Notes: generated from the letters alone by a model not told the origin. Shown: positions 47,267 to 59,863, numbered from the stretch's first letter. The stretch: DNA of 64,000 bases from Ampullaceana balthica (GCA_944989445.1 CALYLW010000426.1:394501-458500), one strand, 5' to 3'. Translations and numbers: made by a program.

Positions 47267-48401
47267 CTATTTCTTTCTCTCCAATAACATTTTAGCCATG
47301 TTTATAAGTGCACTCTGGGCATCTGACTTGACGAAATCTTGTAAACTTTTTATGGCTTCATTAGTATGTTGTAAGGCAAGCAGTTTGGTCTGTTGTATTC
47401 CATCACTCTAGAGGAACCAGAATTTAAAGAAATATTTAAATCAAATTTTTAATTCTGTTATTGTCATTTTGTAATAGTAAAATGGATTTCTAGAAGTTAA
47501 AGTGGCTAAAAAATCTAAATATCAAAAATATGAAATACATTATATAAATTATAATAATGACTCTTAACTTTACAGATTAAAAAAACAACACTTATGTAAC
47601 TTTTATTACATTCTAAAGAATTTTCTAATCAGCTCATTTAAATTTAACTTAGAAATACATTAATATGTGCTGACCATTCTGAGCAAATAAAATTATTTCT
47701 TGTGGAAATAAAGATTAAAAGGTTTTAAAATCATAATCAAAATGTAGATCAATATAATGCATTTTACTTTGGCAAAGAAATATCTGGCCTTTTCAACATC
47801 ACCTTCCTCAGAAAATCTTCTCAAAAGCATAGCTTTTAATGCAGGGTACTAAATGAAAGCATAAGATAAAAAATGATCTAGTTAATTTTTTTTAAAATGC
47901 ATGTTATTTTTTAAACCAAAGATATTTTATGAAAAAGGAAATAATACTTCATATAAGTGTAGCTGCATAATTTTAATGATATTATATACCTTTTTTCTTA
48001 CAATTTCTGAAATTAATTTATATTCAGAAGCTACTTAAATTGTTAGTTGACCTCTTGAGTAGAAAATAGCACAGGAGCATTGGATAATCCTAGTTTGAGA
48101 TCAGCTGCAGTAGTTTTACCCATCACCATATCACTTGAGGAAAAGTCCAAAATGTCATCAACAAGCTGAGTAAAGCAAATTAAAACGTTTAAATACTTAA
48201 ATTTCTTTTAACGAATCCCAACAACATAAAAATAATCTAAATTATGAAAACTATAGAAGCAGGTATCTAAAAAACTTCCTATTGGATCAGAGCCAGAAAA
48301 TGTTTCTAGAGAACAACTTAAAATAATGTAGTAGTGTATCAATTAATATAATAGAATTTAATGTTTTGCCGAAAACCTTAAAATGAGTAGTATATAATAT
48401 A

Positions 48402-49120
48402 CTAGCAACAAAGCCCGTCCAAGGACAGGAATAAGTGTAGGGTGACCTGTGAAGTTCATGGAAGGACATCACTACATTACCCAACCCATCTGTCCAGAGA
48501 CCCTACCTCCCCCCCCCACCACGGTTTGTCAAGGACCCTACCTCCCCCACCCCACGCGGTCTGTCAAGAGACCATACCTCCCCCCTCCCCCACCGCAGTT
48601 TGTCCAGAGACCCTACGTCCCCACCCCCAACATAGCAGTCTGTTGCGAGACCCTACATCCCCTCCACCACAGTTTGTTGAGAGACGTGCCGTCTCGACCG
48701 GCCATACATGTGTATCACATCAAAAATACTATACATTATAGTTATAACAAAATTACCCACCCCCGTCTGTCCAGTGACCCTACCTCCCCCCCACACCGCC
48801 GGTCTGTCCAGAGACCCTACCTCCCCCAACACCGCAGTCTTTCCAGAGACCCTACCTCCCCCTACCCCCACACCGCGGTCTGTCCAGAGTTATAATAAAT
48901 AACCTGTAAATGCAAAGTTTTTTATTACAAATCCCTACGCGCACCGCTCAAAATAAACTCTTGGAAAAAAGAAACTGCACCAAAAATAACTCATTTTGAA
49001 CATCGCTATGTAAATGAGACTTAAGTTTTTGTGTTTGGCTGTAGGAGTCTGTAGGAGTTTGAGGAACCGATCGCTATCGATGACTGCACAGAAAATTGCC
49101 TTTTATTATATTATATAGGA
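48402..49120 (-). mobile_element. Non-autonomous Helitron with internal minisatellite
   Basis: On the minus strand it starts tcctatataatataataa after an A and ends ttggacgggctttgttgctag before a T. This fits TC...CTRR termini, insertion between A and T, and a hairpin (cctgtcc tt ggacggg) about 12 bases before the end. The segment tttattttgagcggtgcgc is shared with the larger Helitron at 56644. It has no Rep/helicase. It sits in PDSS1-B intron 7. Confidence 0.78.
48480..48890. repeat. CCTACCTCCCCC minisatellite inside the Helitron
   Basis: About eleven degenerate units of roughly 33-36 bp share gtctgtccagagaccctacc plus a C-rich linker, with a ~90-bp unrelated insert near 48690-48765. Internal minisatellites are common in Helitrons. 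Proline-rich open frames over it are artefacts. Confidence 0.85.
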
Positions 49121-50377
49121 TACTATTCAAATAAAAACTAACATTTTTTTAATACAATATATATATAAATATATATATTCATCTTCAACACATATATACT
49201 TACAATACTAATGGACAGTTTACAATTAAACTCAAAATCAAGACATTTTAAACATTTGTCATTGAAATTAGCCAGTAAAAGAAAGAATGCTAAAATATTA
49301 CAAATAGTAACTTCATTTTAAAGTTAAAATTCAACAAACAAACAAAAAGAACTAATTAACACTAAAAAAAATTTTTCTCAATGTTTAAACATTAAAATTA
49401 AGTGGCAAAGGAGATACCATTAGGTTAAAATATGGAAGAAATTTGTGTTAAATCTTTCATAAAATAAAGTTATTTTAACTTCCCGTCCCGTCTAAATTAA
49501 TTTATATTATCTTATCACACACCTGCAATGCAATGCCTAGATTTTTCCCATACTGAAAAGCGTGTTCTGTTATATCTTCATTACATTTCCCAAGAAGTGC
49601 AACCTGTAAATGTTTTAAAATAAATAAGCTTTTGTCTTGTAAAGATCCTGAGAATATTAAGTCACGGTACAGTGCCTGAAAATTGCCTCAAATTTCTCTT
49701 TACATTTTCTCTGCACAAGAAAGGTCCCATCCATTTACAAAATATTTATTTGAAATTGGTACAATAAAGAACACTAAACAAGCTTGTTCTTAAGTGTAGC
49801 ATGAACTGTGAAAGTGCATTATGTTGTATCATGAAACAGACCAACATCAATTCAAGAAAACTTTCACTTTCACCCACTTAATTCTAATATAAAACTTTTC
49901 AAGCATCAACCAGAATGATATATGCATGGAAATATTCTATTGCCTGAATAAATTTTAAATTAGCAGATTAATCCCAAATAAATTGTATACAAGAAATAAA
50001 TATAGTAAGTATAATATGGTAATAATGAAATAAACCCAAAACTTACAGATTGACAGGATTTTGCAAAGAGGCTTGCAGTTTTCAAATAAATTTTCTTCAA
50101 ATAATTTGACAATTGTTCTTTCTGATTTTCTTCAGCACCAAGCTGCATTAGCTCACCTTAAATAATTTATAAACAAGAACCCATTTGGATGAGCACCGTG
50201 AAATAAAAGACAAGTCTGTAATTACTTTAAAGTTTTAAATGTCTGGAAACCTCTAAACACGAATGAGAATATTTAGTTAAAACCTTAAATCTATTTCTAA
50301 ATAAACATTTCATTATAAATAGGTTCAGAATTATAAAAAAAGAGGACTCATGTCAAACAAATAACTTTCTATCTTAC

Positions 50378-50488
50378 CCCCAGCCAGTCACCTATACTTG
50401 AAGATAAGCAAGCAACAACTTTTGGACATCTTGTTGAGGAAAGTAACATAAATGCCCGAGAAAGAATGTAGTCTGCAACAAGGATGGA
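50378..50488 (-). pseudogene. PDSS1-B exon 5, one nucleotide short
   Basis: Between the conserved GGTGAC and the donor gtaaga copy A has ten bases (ttggttagtg) while copy B has nine (tggctgggg). The exon therefore ends in phase 0 instead of phase 1. Acceptor and donor are otherwise normal. The upstream part still reads SILVADYILSRAF. Confidence 0.85.
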
Positions 50489-50511
50489 CTGAAATGACAC
50501 ACAAAAAAATT

Positions 50512-50880
50512 ATCTTATCTTTTACAGTTGCTCCTTCTGTACAGAAGATTATTGAGTCATACGCTTATTGATAGCTGATATCTAGTCTTGCATTTTTATT
50601 AGAGTTTAAATGTTGATAGAGTTTTGGTGTTCCTGGTTTCCTCAGGCCACCCATTCCATCTCAGAATTCCTGACTGGAAGTAGAAGAATTAGTAGGTGTT
50701 TGTTCTTGCATACGGAATAAGAAAAGTGTTTTTAACACTATGTCTATCTGAAGGTATTATTAAATTATCTTTGTGTTGTATTCCTAAGTTAGAATTAATT
50801 GACTTATGTATTATTACTACTTTGCTCTTTGTTCTTCTGTCCTCTAGTGTTTCAAGGTTAAATGATTTAACTAAAATAAA
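50512..50880 (-). mobile_element. LINE 3' fragment in PDSS1-B intron 4
   Basis: The minus strand matches the last ~370 bp of the LINE at 52195-53600, with stem-loop (ccttctgtacagaagatt on plus) and pentamer tail at the left edge. Several indels. It is absent from the same intron of copy A, so the insertion followed the duplication. Confidence 0.8.
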
Positions 50881-50958
50881 ACATTTAGTGGGAAAATAAC
50901 CAATGATTGTTAAGAAAAGACATTCAATTATTTATTAAAGCATGCTTATTTTACTTAC

Positions 50959-51097
50959 TTTTTTTTGTCCATAAATAGAATTTAAACTTGGTTGTCTCTT
51001 ACACGTGTCTGAGACGTCGATAATATCATCATGTATGAGAGTGGCTGCATGAATCATCTCCGCTACACTTGCAACTATTTTCTGATTTTCTAAAATG
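50959..51097 (-). pseudogene. PDSS1-B exon 4 with Arg-Arg replaced
   Basis: Reads AEMIHAATLIHDDIID then [19 protein letters not shown]. The first Asp-rich motif is intact. The following Arg-Arg-Gly, which binds diphosphate in trans-prenyltransferases, is Cys-Lys-Arg. Even a full-length product would probably be impaired. Confidence 0.85.
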
Positions 51098-51189
51098 CTG
51101 CAGAGTATAAATGATCTTTTTATACATTTAAAATTTACTTGCGACTCTATAGATGCCATCAAACTGCACAAGTATTATAATAAAAAGTC

Positions 51190-52180
51190 ATAAAGCTAAT
51201 TCTACAGCCCAATAACTCCAGTTTGTTAATTGGTATTTCATTATAAATTCTAAGCTTATAGTCATAACACGCAAAAAATTATGAAATAAAAACTGGAACT
51301 ACAAATATACTTAAATAAATTCTTATCATAAATGTTACAAAACTCATTATTTATCCATTCAATCAACTAAATGCCAACTCCAACACTACCATTTGCCGTT
51401 TCTCATTTCTTTCAATGACATCTAACGTTTATACAACATGTAGTCAAGGGTGATTTGATGTCCATAATTCTGATATGATTTAATAAAATAACACATTCCA
51501 AAATGAAATTCTTACGGCCTTATTTCTATATTTTACTGTTTAGTATTCATTAGATTTAATCCATGTTCAGTAATAGAACTTGATGAAAGAAATATAATAG
51601 AAATAACCAAATGTTTCCTAATTTTTCATCTATTCACATCAAATTTTTTCTGAAAGCACAAACAGTAAGCTAGGCAGAATGGTACATTACAGTTTTCAAA
51701 GAATGTGATGCGTATGGAAATTTTAGTGCTGCCAGTTCTTCTGGCAGAAAATACCATTAAATGAATTGACTAAGGTTTAAATCTAAATATTCGTAATTGC
51801 TTCAGCTGACGAACAGGGAAATGATGATCTCTGTGTAAATTCTGACATTCGACAAATCTTAGGATGGGACTCATGTTTACATCTTCTGTGCCTGAAAGCA
51901 ACCTTACCAGTGAACTTTTTCACAAAGACACTGGGCAAGAAGCATTTTAGTGGAAGCAATTTCTATGTCTAAATCTTCAATCAACGTAATCTTGCTATAG
52001 TTCAGAATAGATATGGAATAAGTAGGTGTATACTATAAGTAGATTTATTTTTCTTGCCAATCATAACCAATGCCATGTCTTAGGTAAACAGAATCATTTC
52101 TATATAGTCAATAAATTCTATTAATAAAACTCAGGCGTAACCAAATTCTATTCATAAAACTCAATAGTAACCCAATTCCA
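51190..52180. other. PDSS1-B intron 3, part before the LINE
   Basis: AT-rich intron sequence with no recognised element or frame. Confidence 0.4.
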
Positions 52181-52194
52181 TAGTTTTACAATCA

Positions 52195-53600
52195 CAAGTG
52201 GACAGAAAAAAGGGGATAAATCAGACCCTGGTAATTACAGGCCTGTATCACTTACTAGTATCACCTGTAAATTACTAGAACACATAATATATACATGTAG
52301 TAGAATAGTTAACCACCTTGTCAAATATAATGCCCTATGCCCACATCAACACGGCTTTAGAAAAAACAGATCATGTGAAACACAATTAATAGGTTCAATA
52401 GATGAACTATCAAAAGGCTTAGACAAAAATGATCAAATAGATACAATATTACTAGACTTCTCAAAAACATTTGACAAAGTTCACCACCTTAGTTTACTTA
52501 AAAAACTTAACTACTTTGGAATCTCAGGTTCCTTACATCACTGGATCCAAGACTTCCTTTTGGGCAGGGAGCAAACTGTAATAATTAATGGATCTAAATC
52601 TGCACTAATAAAGGTTAACTCAGGAGTTCCACAAGGAACTGTGCTAGGTCCCTTACTCTTTTTAATATATATAAATGATTTACCCAACAACATCTCAACA
52701 GGAACAAAAGTTAGGTTATTTGCTGATGATTGTATAATCTATAGAACAATTAAATCAGAACAAGATAGCAAAATTTTACAAAAAGACCTAGATGAATTGA
52801 TAAAATGGGAAACTAACTGGAGTATGAGTTTCCACCCAGAAAAGTGTCAACTGTTAAGAGCAACAAAGAAAAAGAAACAAATAAATTCAAAATATTTCAT
52901 TTATGGAAAGGAACTAACCCAAACTAAAGATGCAAAATACTTAGGAGTCATAATAAATGAGAAATTATCATGGAATCCCCATGTCAATGAAGTTATTAAA
53001 AAATCAAACAAAACCTTAGGCTTTATAAAAAGAAACCTTTAGAAATGTAATAAAGATATAAAACAAAAATGCTATCTCACTTTGGTGAGACCTGTACTAG
53101 AATATGCATCTTCTGTATGGGACCCATCCACCAAAGAAAACATTGATAAACTAGAACAAATCCAAAAAAGAGCTGCCAGATTCATTACTGGAGAATATTC
53201 AAAACTGACTAGAATAACACCATTAGTTAAATCATTCAACCTTGAAATACTAGAGGATAGAAGAACCAAGAGTAAAGTAGTAATCATACATAAAGCAATT
53301 AACTCTAATTTAGAAATACAACACAAAGATAACTTAATACAACCCTCAGATAGACATAAGGATAAAAACACCTTTCTTATTCCGTATGCAAGAACAAACT
53401 CATACAAATTTTCGTTCTTCCCGTCCGGAATTTGGGCGTGGAATGGGTTGCCTGAAGAAACCAGGAAAGCAAACACTTTATCAACATTTAAAGCTCTAAT
53501 AAGAATGCAGGACTAAACACAAACCATAGATAAGCGTAGGACGCAATAATCTTCTGTATAGAAGGAGCCTCTGAAACAGATAAGATAAGATAAGAAAAAA
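52195..53600 (+). mobile_element. CR1/L2-like LINE, 5'-truncated, reverse transcriptase almost open
   Basis: One continuous frame runs from KKGDKSDPGNYRPVSLTS (about 52206) to QD-stop at 53514-53516, about 435 codons, broken only by TAG at 53040-53042. Visible reverse-transcriptase blocks are NYRPVSLTS, HGFRKNRSCETQL, LLDFSKTFDKVHH, SGVPQGTVLGPLLFLIYINDL, the catalytic FADD, GVIINEKLSWNPH and the thumb/C-terminal LEYASSVWDP. The N-terminal endonuclease is lost by 5' truncation. The 3' UTR is about 70 nt with a nested stem (gacgc...; cttctgtatagaag) and ends in agataagataag. It lies in PDSS1-B intron 3, opposite to the gene. It is the best copy of a family found at 2838, 9290, 17925, 25149, 50512, 54720 and 56372. 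Jockey-superfamily membership is likely; CR1 versus L2 is a guess. Confidence 0.9.
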
Positions 53601-54284
53601 TGGTAACGAATACTATTTATAAACATTACATGATATGTTGATAATTTTACGTTAATGATAAAAATTTGTTGTCCCTAATATGTCAGTGTTGTTATTTAAT
53701 GTTAATGTGAGAAACTTTGAATGGCAAAGATTGTTAGTTGTAGCATCCTTCACCACAGAACAGAAAGAATCCTAAAACTCAAATTTGTCACAATCTTGCT
53801 GCACCATTATTGAAATGTACTCAGCCAAATTGTTGTTTAAGTTTTTAATACATTTTTAGATATGAATAATAGATATCAAAGTAGAAGTTGTCAATCAAAA
53901 TTTGAACATGTTTATCTTTGGCAATTCAAATTTGTGCTGCCTTTTGTCACAAGCCTCGATTTGCAAAATGTACTTTAAGTATATGACTCTACATAACTAA
54001 ATCAATGCACAACTTTGGAACTTATTTTTTTACATGTCTAATAAGCCCAAGCCTCCCAATTTTACTATGTGGAGTAATCTCCTCCTGCATTTGGTTTCAA
54101 CTCCCATCAACCACATCATTGTCCATTTGATGTAATTTTTAACAAATCACTGTGCTTGATGAGGAGTCTCATAGAAATGCATGCAGAAATTCAATGAGCT
54201 GTTAAGTCCTTAAAATTCCAAAAAGTTAAAGATTTTCTAAACTTATGTTGAAGCATAATGATTAAAGGGATATTTACATTCTTA
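53601..54284. other. PDSS1-B intron 3, part after the LINE
   Basis: AT-rich sequence without recognised element. Confidence 0.4.
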
Positions 54285-54500
54285 ACAGCGGCTGGATAGC
54301 GAAGTCAATAGTGCGCTCACCTCACAAGCTGAGGGGTGTGGGATCTAGCCCACGTTAAAGCCACAATAAAATGATGAATGACTAACGCTAAGGAAGTCCT
54401 CCGCTGACCTGGAAGGGAAATAGGGGGCCCACCAAGGTCTACCAAGCCCCTATTAAGTTCTATTGGAAACATTAGGACCCCCTACGAGCAACGGTTATGG
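54285..54500 (+). mobile_element. Candidate tRNA-derived SINE of another family
   Basis: The first ~75 bases look tRNA-like: tagcgaagtcaatagtg at the A-box position and gggatctagccc at the B-box position, with cctcacaagctgagg as an anticodon-type stem. A longer non-tRNA body with gggggcccaccaagg follows. No second copy is present in the window and the boundaries are uncertain. Confidence 0.45.
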
Positions 54501-54719
54501 GACATAAAAACAGTTATAGTTTACAAAAATAAGTTTCTCCTAATTGAAATTTGCTGCAGGATTACAAAAAACCTCTGCAGCAGGGTTCTGCCAGATTTCT
54601 GAGTTCAGCCATACAGTTTAAAGTTAAAGGGAACATTGATCATGACACAAAAAGGACATGTTTGACAACACAAATTTAGAGTTCCTTGTGGTAAAATTTT
54701 TTTTTGGTTCTCATCCAGT

Positions 54720-54985
54720 TATCTTATCTTATCTTACTGATCCTCTTTCTATACAAAAGATTATTGCACCCTATATTTATCCATAGTTTATGTCTAGTCT
54801 TGCATTTTTATTAGAGTTTTAAATGTTGATAGAATGTTGGTTTCCTGGTTTCATCAGGCAAGCCATTTGACGCCCAAATTCCGCACAGGAAGAACAAGAA
54901 TTTTTAAGTGTTTGTTCTTGCTTAGAGGTTAAGAAAAGTGTTATTATCCCTATGTCTATCTGACGGTTGTATTAAATTATCTTTG
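54720..54985 (-). mobile_element. LINE 3' fragment in PDSS1-B intron 3
   Basis: The plus strand shows ttatcttatcttatctta, a damaged stem-loop (cctctttctatacaaaagat) and tcttgcatttttattagag, then about 170 bp of the diverged C-terminal coding segment. Same family as 52195-53600. Confidence 0.75.
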
Positions 54986-56371
54986 TGATTCAGCTGTAAA
55001 AAAAAAGATTATCTTTTACAAAGTATTTTACATTATATTTTACAATATATTTTCAGAGATCATAGACACAAACCTGAAAAAATATCTTTAAGAAATAAAG
55101 ATTGATCCTTAATATCCATGCATTTATTTTTTAAATTATCTTTCTCTGAAATAAAAACAAGACATCTATTTAAAATCTATTACCTATCACCTAAATTGTT
55201 TGAAATGTTGCAAGCCTTTGACATAAGAAGGGCCACAATTGGGCGAATCCTTTTCCCCTTGCCTTGAAAAGAATACTGTATCATTGTTTTGAGTGATGGT
55301 TCTTGCAGTTTGAGACACTAGAAATCAAATAAACAATAATTTCTTGGACTTCTTTAAAAGATTCTTACTTTCCTAGTTTGAAACTAGGAAACTTAATTTT
55401 ATATGAATACATGTTTTAATAAATACTTATTCTCATCATAAGAGACTACATTATTAAATTATGTCATTAAAAATGGCATATTCTTTTACACAATTTTTAT
55501 GAAATATATTCGACGAATATAACATAATTTTGGCATTTTACAAACACTGCAAAATTAAATAATAAATTTCAAACTCCTTTACCATTTTAATATCATTGCC
55601 TAAATCCTTCAGTTCTAAAGCTACCAATTTATTTGGATCCAATTCAAGATAGGAAGAATCCTCCTCATCTTCTATAACAATTGAAAATGTTCTTATTCTT
55701 GGTGTTCCAGGTGACTGAAAAACTGGAATTGCTGATAAACCATATTTCCTTTGTCTGTTGACATTTGAATCTTTTGAAGTTGAGTGAAGATGGCAAGTGT
55801 TCAAGGGTTCAGAGGAGTCCCCACAGAACTTTTTGCCAGAGTAACTGTGTAGCTGAAATGTCAGTATCAAGATATACATTTATATAATTACCTTTATTTA
55901 AATTAATGTTTCAATCTTAATTGCTCAGAATCTGAGAAATTTTAATAATGGAGTGTATTGTTTATTTATCATCATTTTATTATTATTATACATGTATTAT
56001 GAAATGCATTTCATTAAATTTCTTAAAATTTAGTGTATCGAATGCTGTAAAGAAATACATTTAATATTTAAAGTTCAAAATTTTTACTTGTTTTATTATT
56101 ATTATAAAGTGATTCCAAATGCCAAAGTCTTTAACTAACCCGATGTCAGTGATTAAACATTTAAACTAGGAACAAATTTACAGTTATTAAAATTACCTTT
56201 CATGAGACTATGACATTTTTGTTTTCACTTGTTTATCATCTTTGTTGCTTGCACTTAAGTCTAACAAGTTGAAATGGGCCACTTTAAGAATTAATAAATT
56301 CAGTCTTCGAAAAAACTTTTTAAATATTTTCTTGACTTAGAACAAACTAATACTATCATGATCAACTGTAG

Positions 56372-56428
56372 TTATAGACGCTCCTTCTATACAGAAGATT
56401 ATTGCGTCCTACGCTTATCTTATCTAGA
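56372..56428 (-). mobile_element. LINE/SINE terminal stem-loop fragment
   Basis: Contains only agacgctccttctatacaga agattattgcgtcctacgct and ttatcttatc, i.e. the perfect 3' stem-loop of the LINE family with no coding sequence. It is extremely truncated. Confidence 0.7.
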
Positions 56429-56643
56429 TCTGATTACAAATTGTTCATATTAGCAGTAGTCATGACTTATGAGATGGGTCACAAATACGATTTGACTATA
56501 CAAAAGAAAGTTAAAAACATTTTTTTTAAATGATGTTTAATGATTAATGAAAATGTTTTTTAACTTTGAATTAAACCTTGACCACAAAAATATAAAAATC
56601 TGTAAAGTATCAACACGATAATCAATTATTATTCTGAATCACA

Positions 56644-59600
56644 TCTAATATATAAAGATGAAAGTTTGTGTGTTTGTTTGTGGGTTTGTTACCAATGGAA
56701 TTCCACACCGTTGGACCCAGGATGCTGAAAATTTGCATGGGGCTCTCATTCGACCCTAGACAGGTCGTAGGCTATGTTTCAACCCCAGGTGACCACCCCT
56801 AGGGTAAGGGGGCCCATAATCAGAAAATGTAGAGCCAAATAAAGACAAAATAAATTCTCATTTCGATATTGAACAGCTTCATGCGGGCATTCAAAACGAG
56901 TTCATTTTGGTGCGTTATTTTTTACAATACTTTATTTTGAGCCGTGCGCTTTCAAAGATCTTTTATTGTCAAATTACGGTGCGCACCTTTTCGTGTACGC
57001 ATCTTAAATTGAGCAGTGTAATTTTATTATAATAACATTCATATTTGTTTTGGCCTTGCGGTACAAAACAGTGGCCTTTTATACAAATACTTTCTTTATA
57101 TTATAGATGGATTAAAACTATTTCATTACATTTGTCACACGATGCATGGTATTTATTTTTAAATTAAGAGTTTTATTATGTTGTTTCTAATGACTCAAAT
57201 TTTAATTTAAACAAATACTAATTATGTGAGGGTATTTTATGTGGAAAGAAATTGCCCAAGTCAAAAAAGCTTAATCGTAATTTAGAGGAACTATACGTTT
57301 TGTTTTTCTTAAAATTTGTTGAGCGTTCTTTATTAATTTTTCTTGCTTATTTTACTGGCTCAATCCCTTAAATTTACTTATTAAAGTTAATCATCAATGA
57401 TTATTACATGCATATAAAAGCCTACGACCAATGCTGTGTTTTTTTTATTACATAAGCTCTATAAATTTACAATTTAAACCTTTCTACCGGACTTATAAAC
57501 AGAAGCATATTAAACTCAATACAAGTGAACCTGAAAGCAATTAATTAAGTTGGGCGGCGAATTGAATATGCCATGGTCATTACGCTGTAGCATAACAAAA
57601 GCCATTTTAAAAATAGATGTTTAGTCAAACATATCATCTTTTTTTTCAATTTCGTAAATAATTTATTTATTTTTCAGAAACTAAATCTGGTGTTTGAAAT
57701 ATAATTTACAAACTATGATGTCCCATCGTGAAACATGATCCAAAACATATATGAATTCATTTTTAAAATTATACCTATCACATAAAAGCCGTAAAGACTA
57801 TCAAAAAGTATACAATTTATTTTTGGAGCAGTATTTCATTACAAGATTTCATTTTAGCGCCCGCCCTTAAATTAACTTTCATTGACTAAAAATGGTGCGC
57901 AAATTTTATTGCAAGCTTTTTAAATAAGATTGAGTTAGTTTCTTTAAATTCTTTAGGAAACTTCATTACATTTACAACATTTATAATTTACTTTAAGTAC
58001 GTCACGGGGAGGGGGTGTAAGAAAGTGTGACAGTTTGTGACAGGGAGAGGGGGGGGGTTCCGGCCATGTGTGACGTCACGGTGTTTTACATTAAATTTTA
58101 ATTATTTTATTAATTAAAAACAATTTTTTTTCGAAAGTATGACGTACTTTAGGGGGGGGGTCCCAGATTTGTGACATTTTGTGACAGGGGGGAGTTAAAA
58201 ATGGTCAAAAATAGCGTGACGTACTTTATGGACGGCCCCTTATTAGCTCTTTAGTATAAGCAGCTATTGCCTTTTAGAGAGAAGGTGGGAGCGTAGTTCC
58301 TTAACTTATAGCTGCTGTTACAAATATTTCATTACTTTGAATAGTTTAACGATGTTGGGTCATAAATAAAATAAATTTTTTACGTGACGGCAGTTGTCAA
58401 TTTAAAAAAAAACAACTGGCAGTTAACTTTATTTAGTACCCTCAAAATTGAAAGTGAGTTTCATGAGAAAGGCAATTCTCTACGTGAAATCAACTCATTA
58501 GTAATGAACATTAGAAGTTGAATTTTTTTTTCTTATAACAATTTTTAAAATTTATGATATATATGCATAACATTATAAAAATATATCCACTCTAAAAAAT
58601 TGTGTTTAAAGTTTATAAAGAATGAGAGACTTTCTTAATATTTTTTTTATTTCTCTTGATTAACTTCATTTAGTGCCCCTTTTCTATACTAATAAAAGCC
58701 TAAGCACCCAATCACTAATGGTCCAACTTCCCATTTGCATAAAAGTCTGTAAATTTTCAGACTCATACTATAATAAATTAAGCACGACTGAACTCTGATC
58801 TAAAATTAATGTTGAGTAAAAATTGCCTTTTCTTATATCAGCTAAATTATTACAGTATAATATTTGACTACTGGATCAATGGATATGTCTATACTAAACT
58901 TAAGTTAACATGAACCTGATAACTAATTTGAATTTTTACCTCAATGGGAATTGAATATGTCCACTCATTTCTTTCCAGGATTCCAAAATTTTTATTTTTT
59001 CAAAAAATGTATATCTTCGTTTCATATACGTTAAAAGCGAATGGATCAATATTAAATATACTTGGCAAATAAATTATCTAATTTCCAGGGGAAAAAAAAC
59101 AGGGGAAAAAGGGAGCCTGGAAAGACAAAAAGTGAGCTTAATGATATACTTTACAAAATATAATGTCTTATCTGAAAACGGAAATCAACAAAGAATTGAA
59201 TGCCTTGGTGAAACAGCAACATATAAGATTTTGGAAACAATCGCTAAATGGGACCGTTTTGATGAAGGGGACAAAAGTGAAAAAATTATAAAAATTAGTT
59301 TGATGTGTTTTAATTTGGTTTTTTATTCATTCATTTTACCTTCTTCCTTTCAGTTCTATCAGCGTATTAAAAGCTACATGAGTTTCATTCCGAATGTAAT
59401 CTCTTGATACGTTGGATCTTTAGCAATGAGAAATGTTTGTTTGCAGGATTTTAAATTAAAATAATGCCTTTTTCAAATCGTTTGTTACGTTTCAAAGCTC
59501 CATTTATTATTGGGTAAAATTGTCTCAGAATTAGAGAATTACATTTTTCATAAGTATATTTCTGATCAACTGAAAGTTGCATTCCATGAGTAAGCACAAC

Positions 59601-59747
59601 ATTTAGTTATATGATAACAAGAAGGCCGAACTTAAATCGTCGCATACACATATATACTTAACATATAGTTATTAGTTTATTTTCAACTACGTATTCAACC
59701 TTATAGGGCAGTACACTCCCGCTTCAAAAGCGCGGGTACATTTCTAG
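56644..59747 (+). mobile_element. Large non-autonomous Helitron in PDSS1-B intron 1
   Basis: Starts tctaatatataaagatgaaa after an A and ends cgcgggtacatttctag before a T. A hairpin (cccgc ttcaaaa gcgcggg) lies about 8 bases before the CTAG end. Thus TC...CTRR, A/T target and terminal hairpin are all present. It shares tttattttgagc(c/g)gtgcgc with the Helitron at 48402. No Rep/helicase frame was found in its 3.1 kb. It contains G-run tracts and a PIF-like end (57990-58240). A second Helitron-like 5' end (tctatactaataaaagcc, 58683) suggests two elements may be joined and share one 3' end. Confidence 0.65.
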
Positions 59748-59863
59748 TTTTAAGATACAAGGTCAAATGATAAAAAATGTATTCAAGCTTATCATCTGCC
59801 ATTTCATTTCAGTAAAAATAGGATATAATAATATCCAATTAATTATGTTAGCCATATAATTTT

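Noticed and set aside
48442..48902. Proline-rich proteins in three frames
   Set aside because: Produced by the C-rich minisatellite inside a Helitron.
59132..59407. 91-codon open frame as a gene or captured gene fragment
   Set aside because: No recognisable domain. It lies inside a Helitron with no splice sites that would join it to anything.
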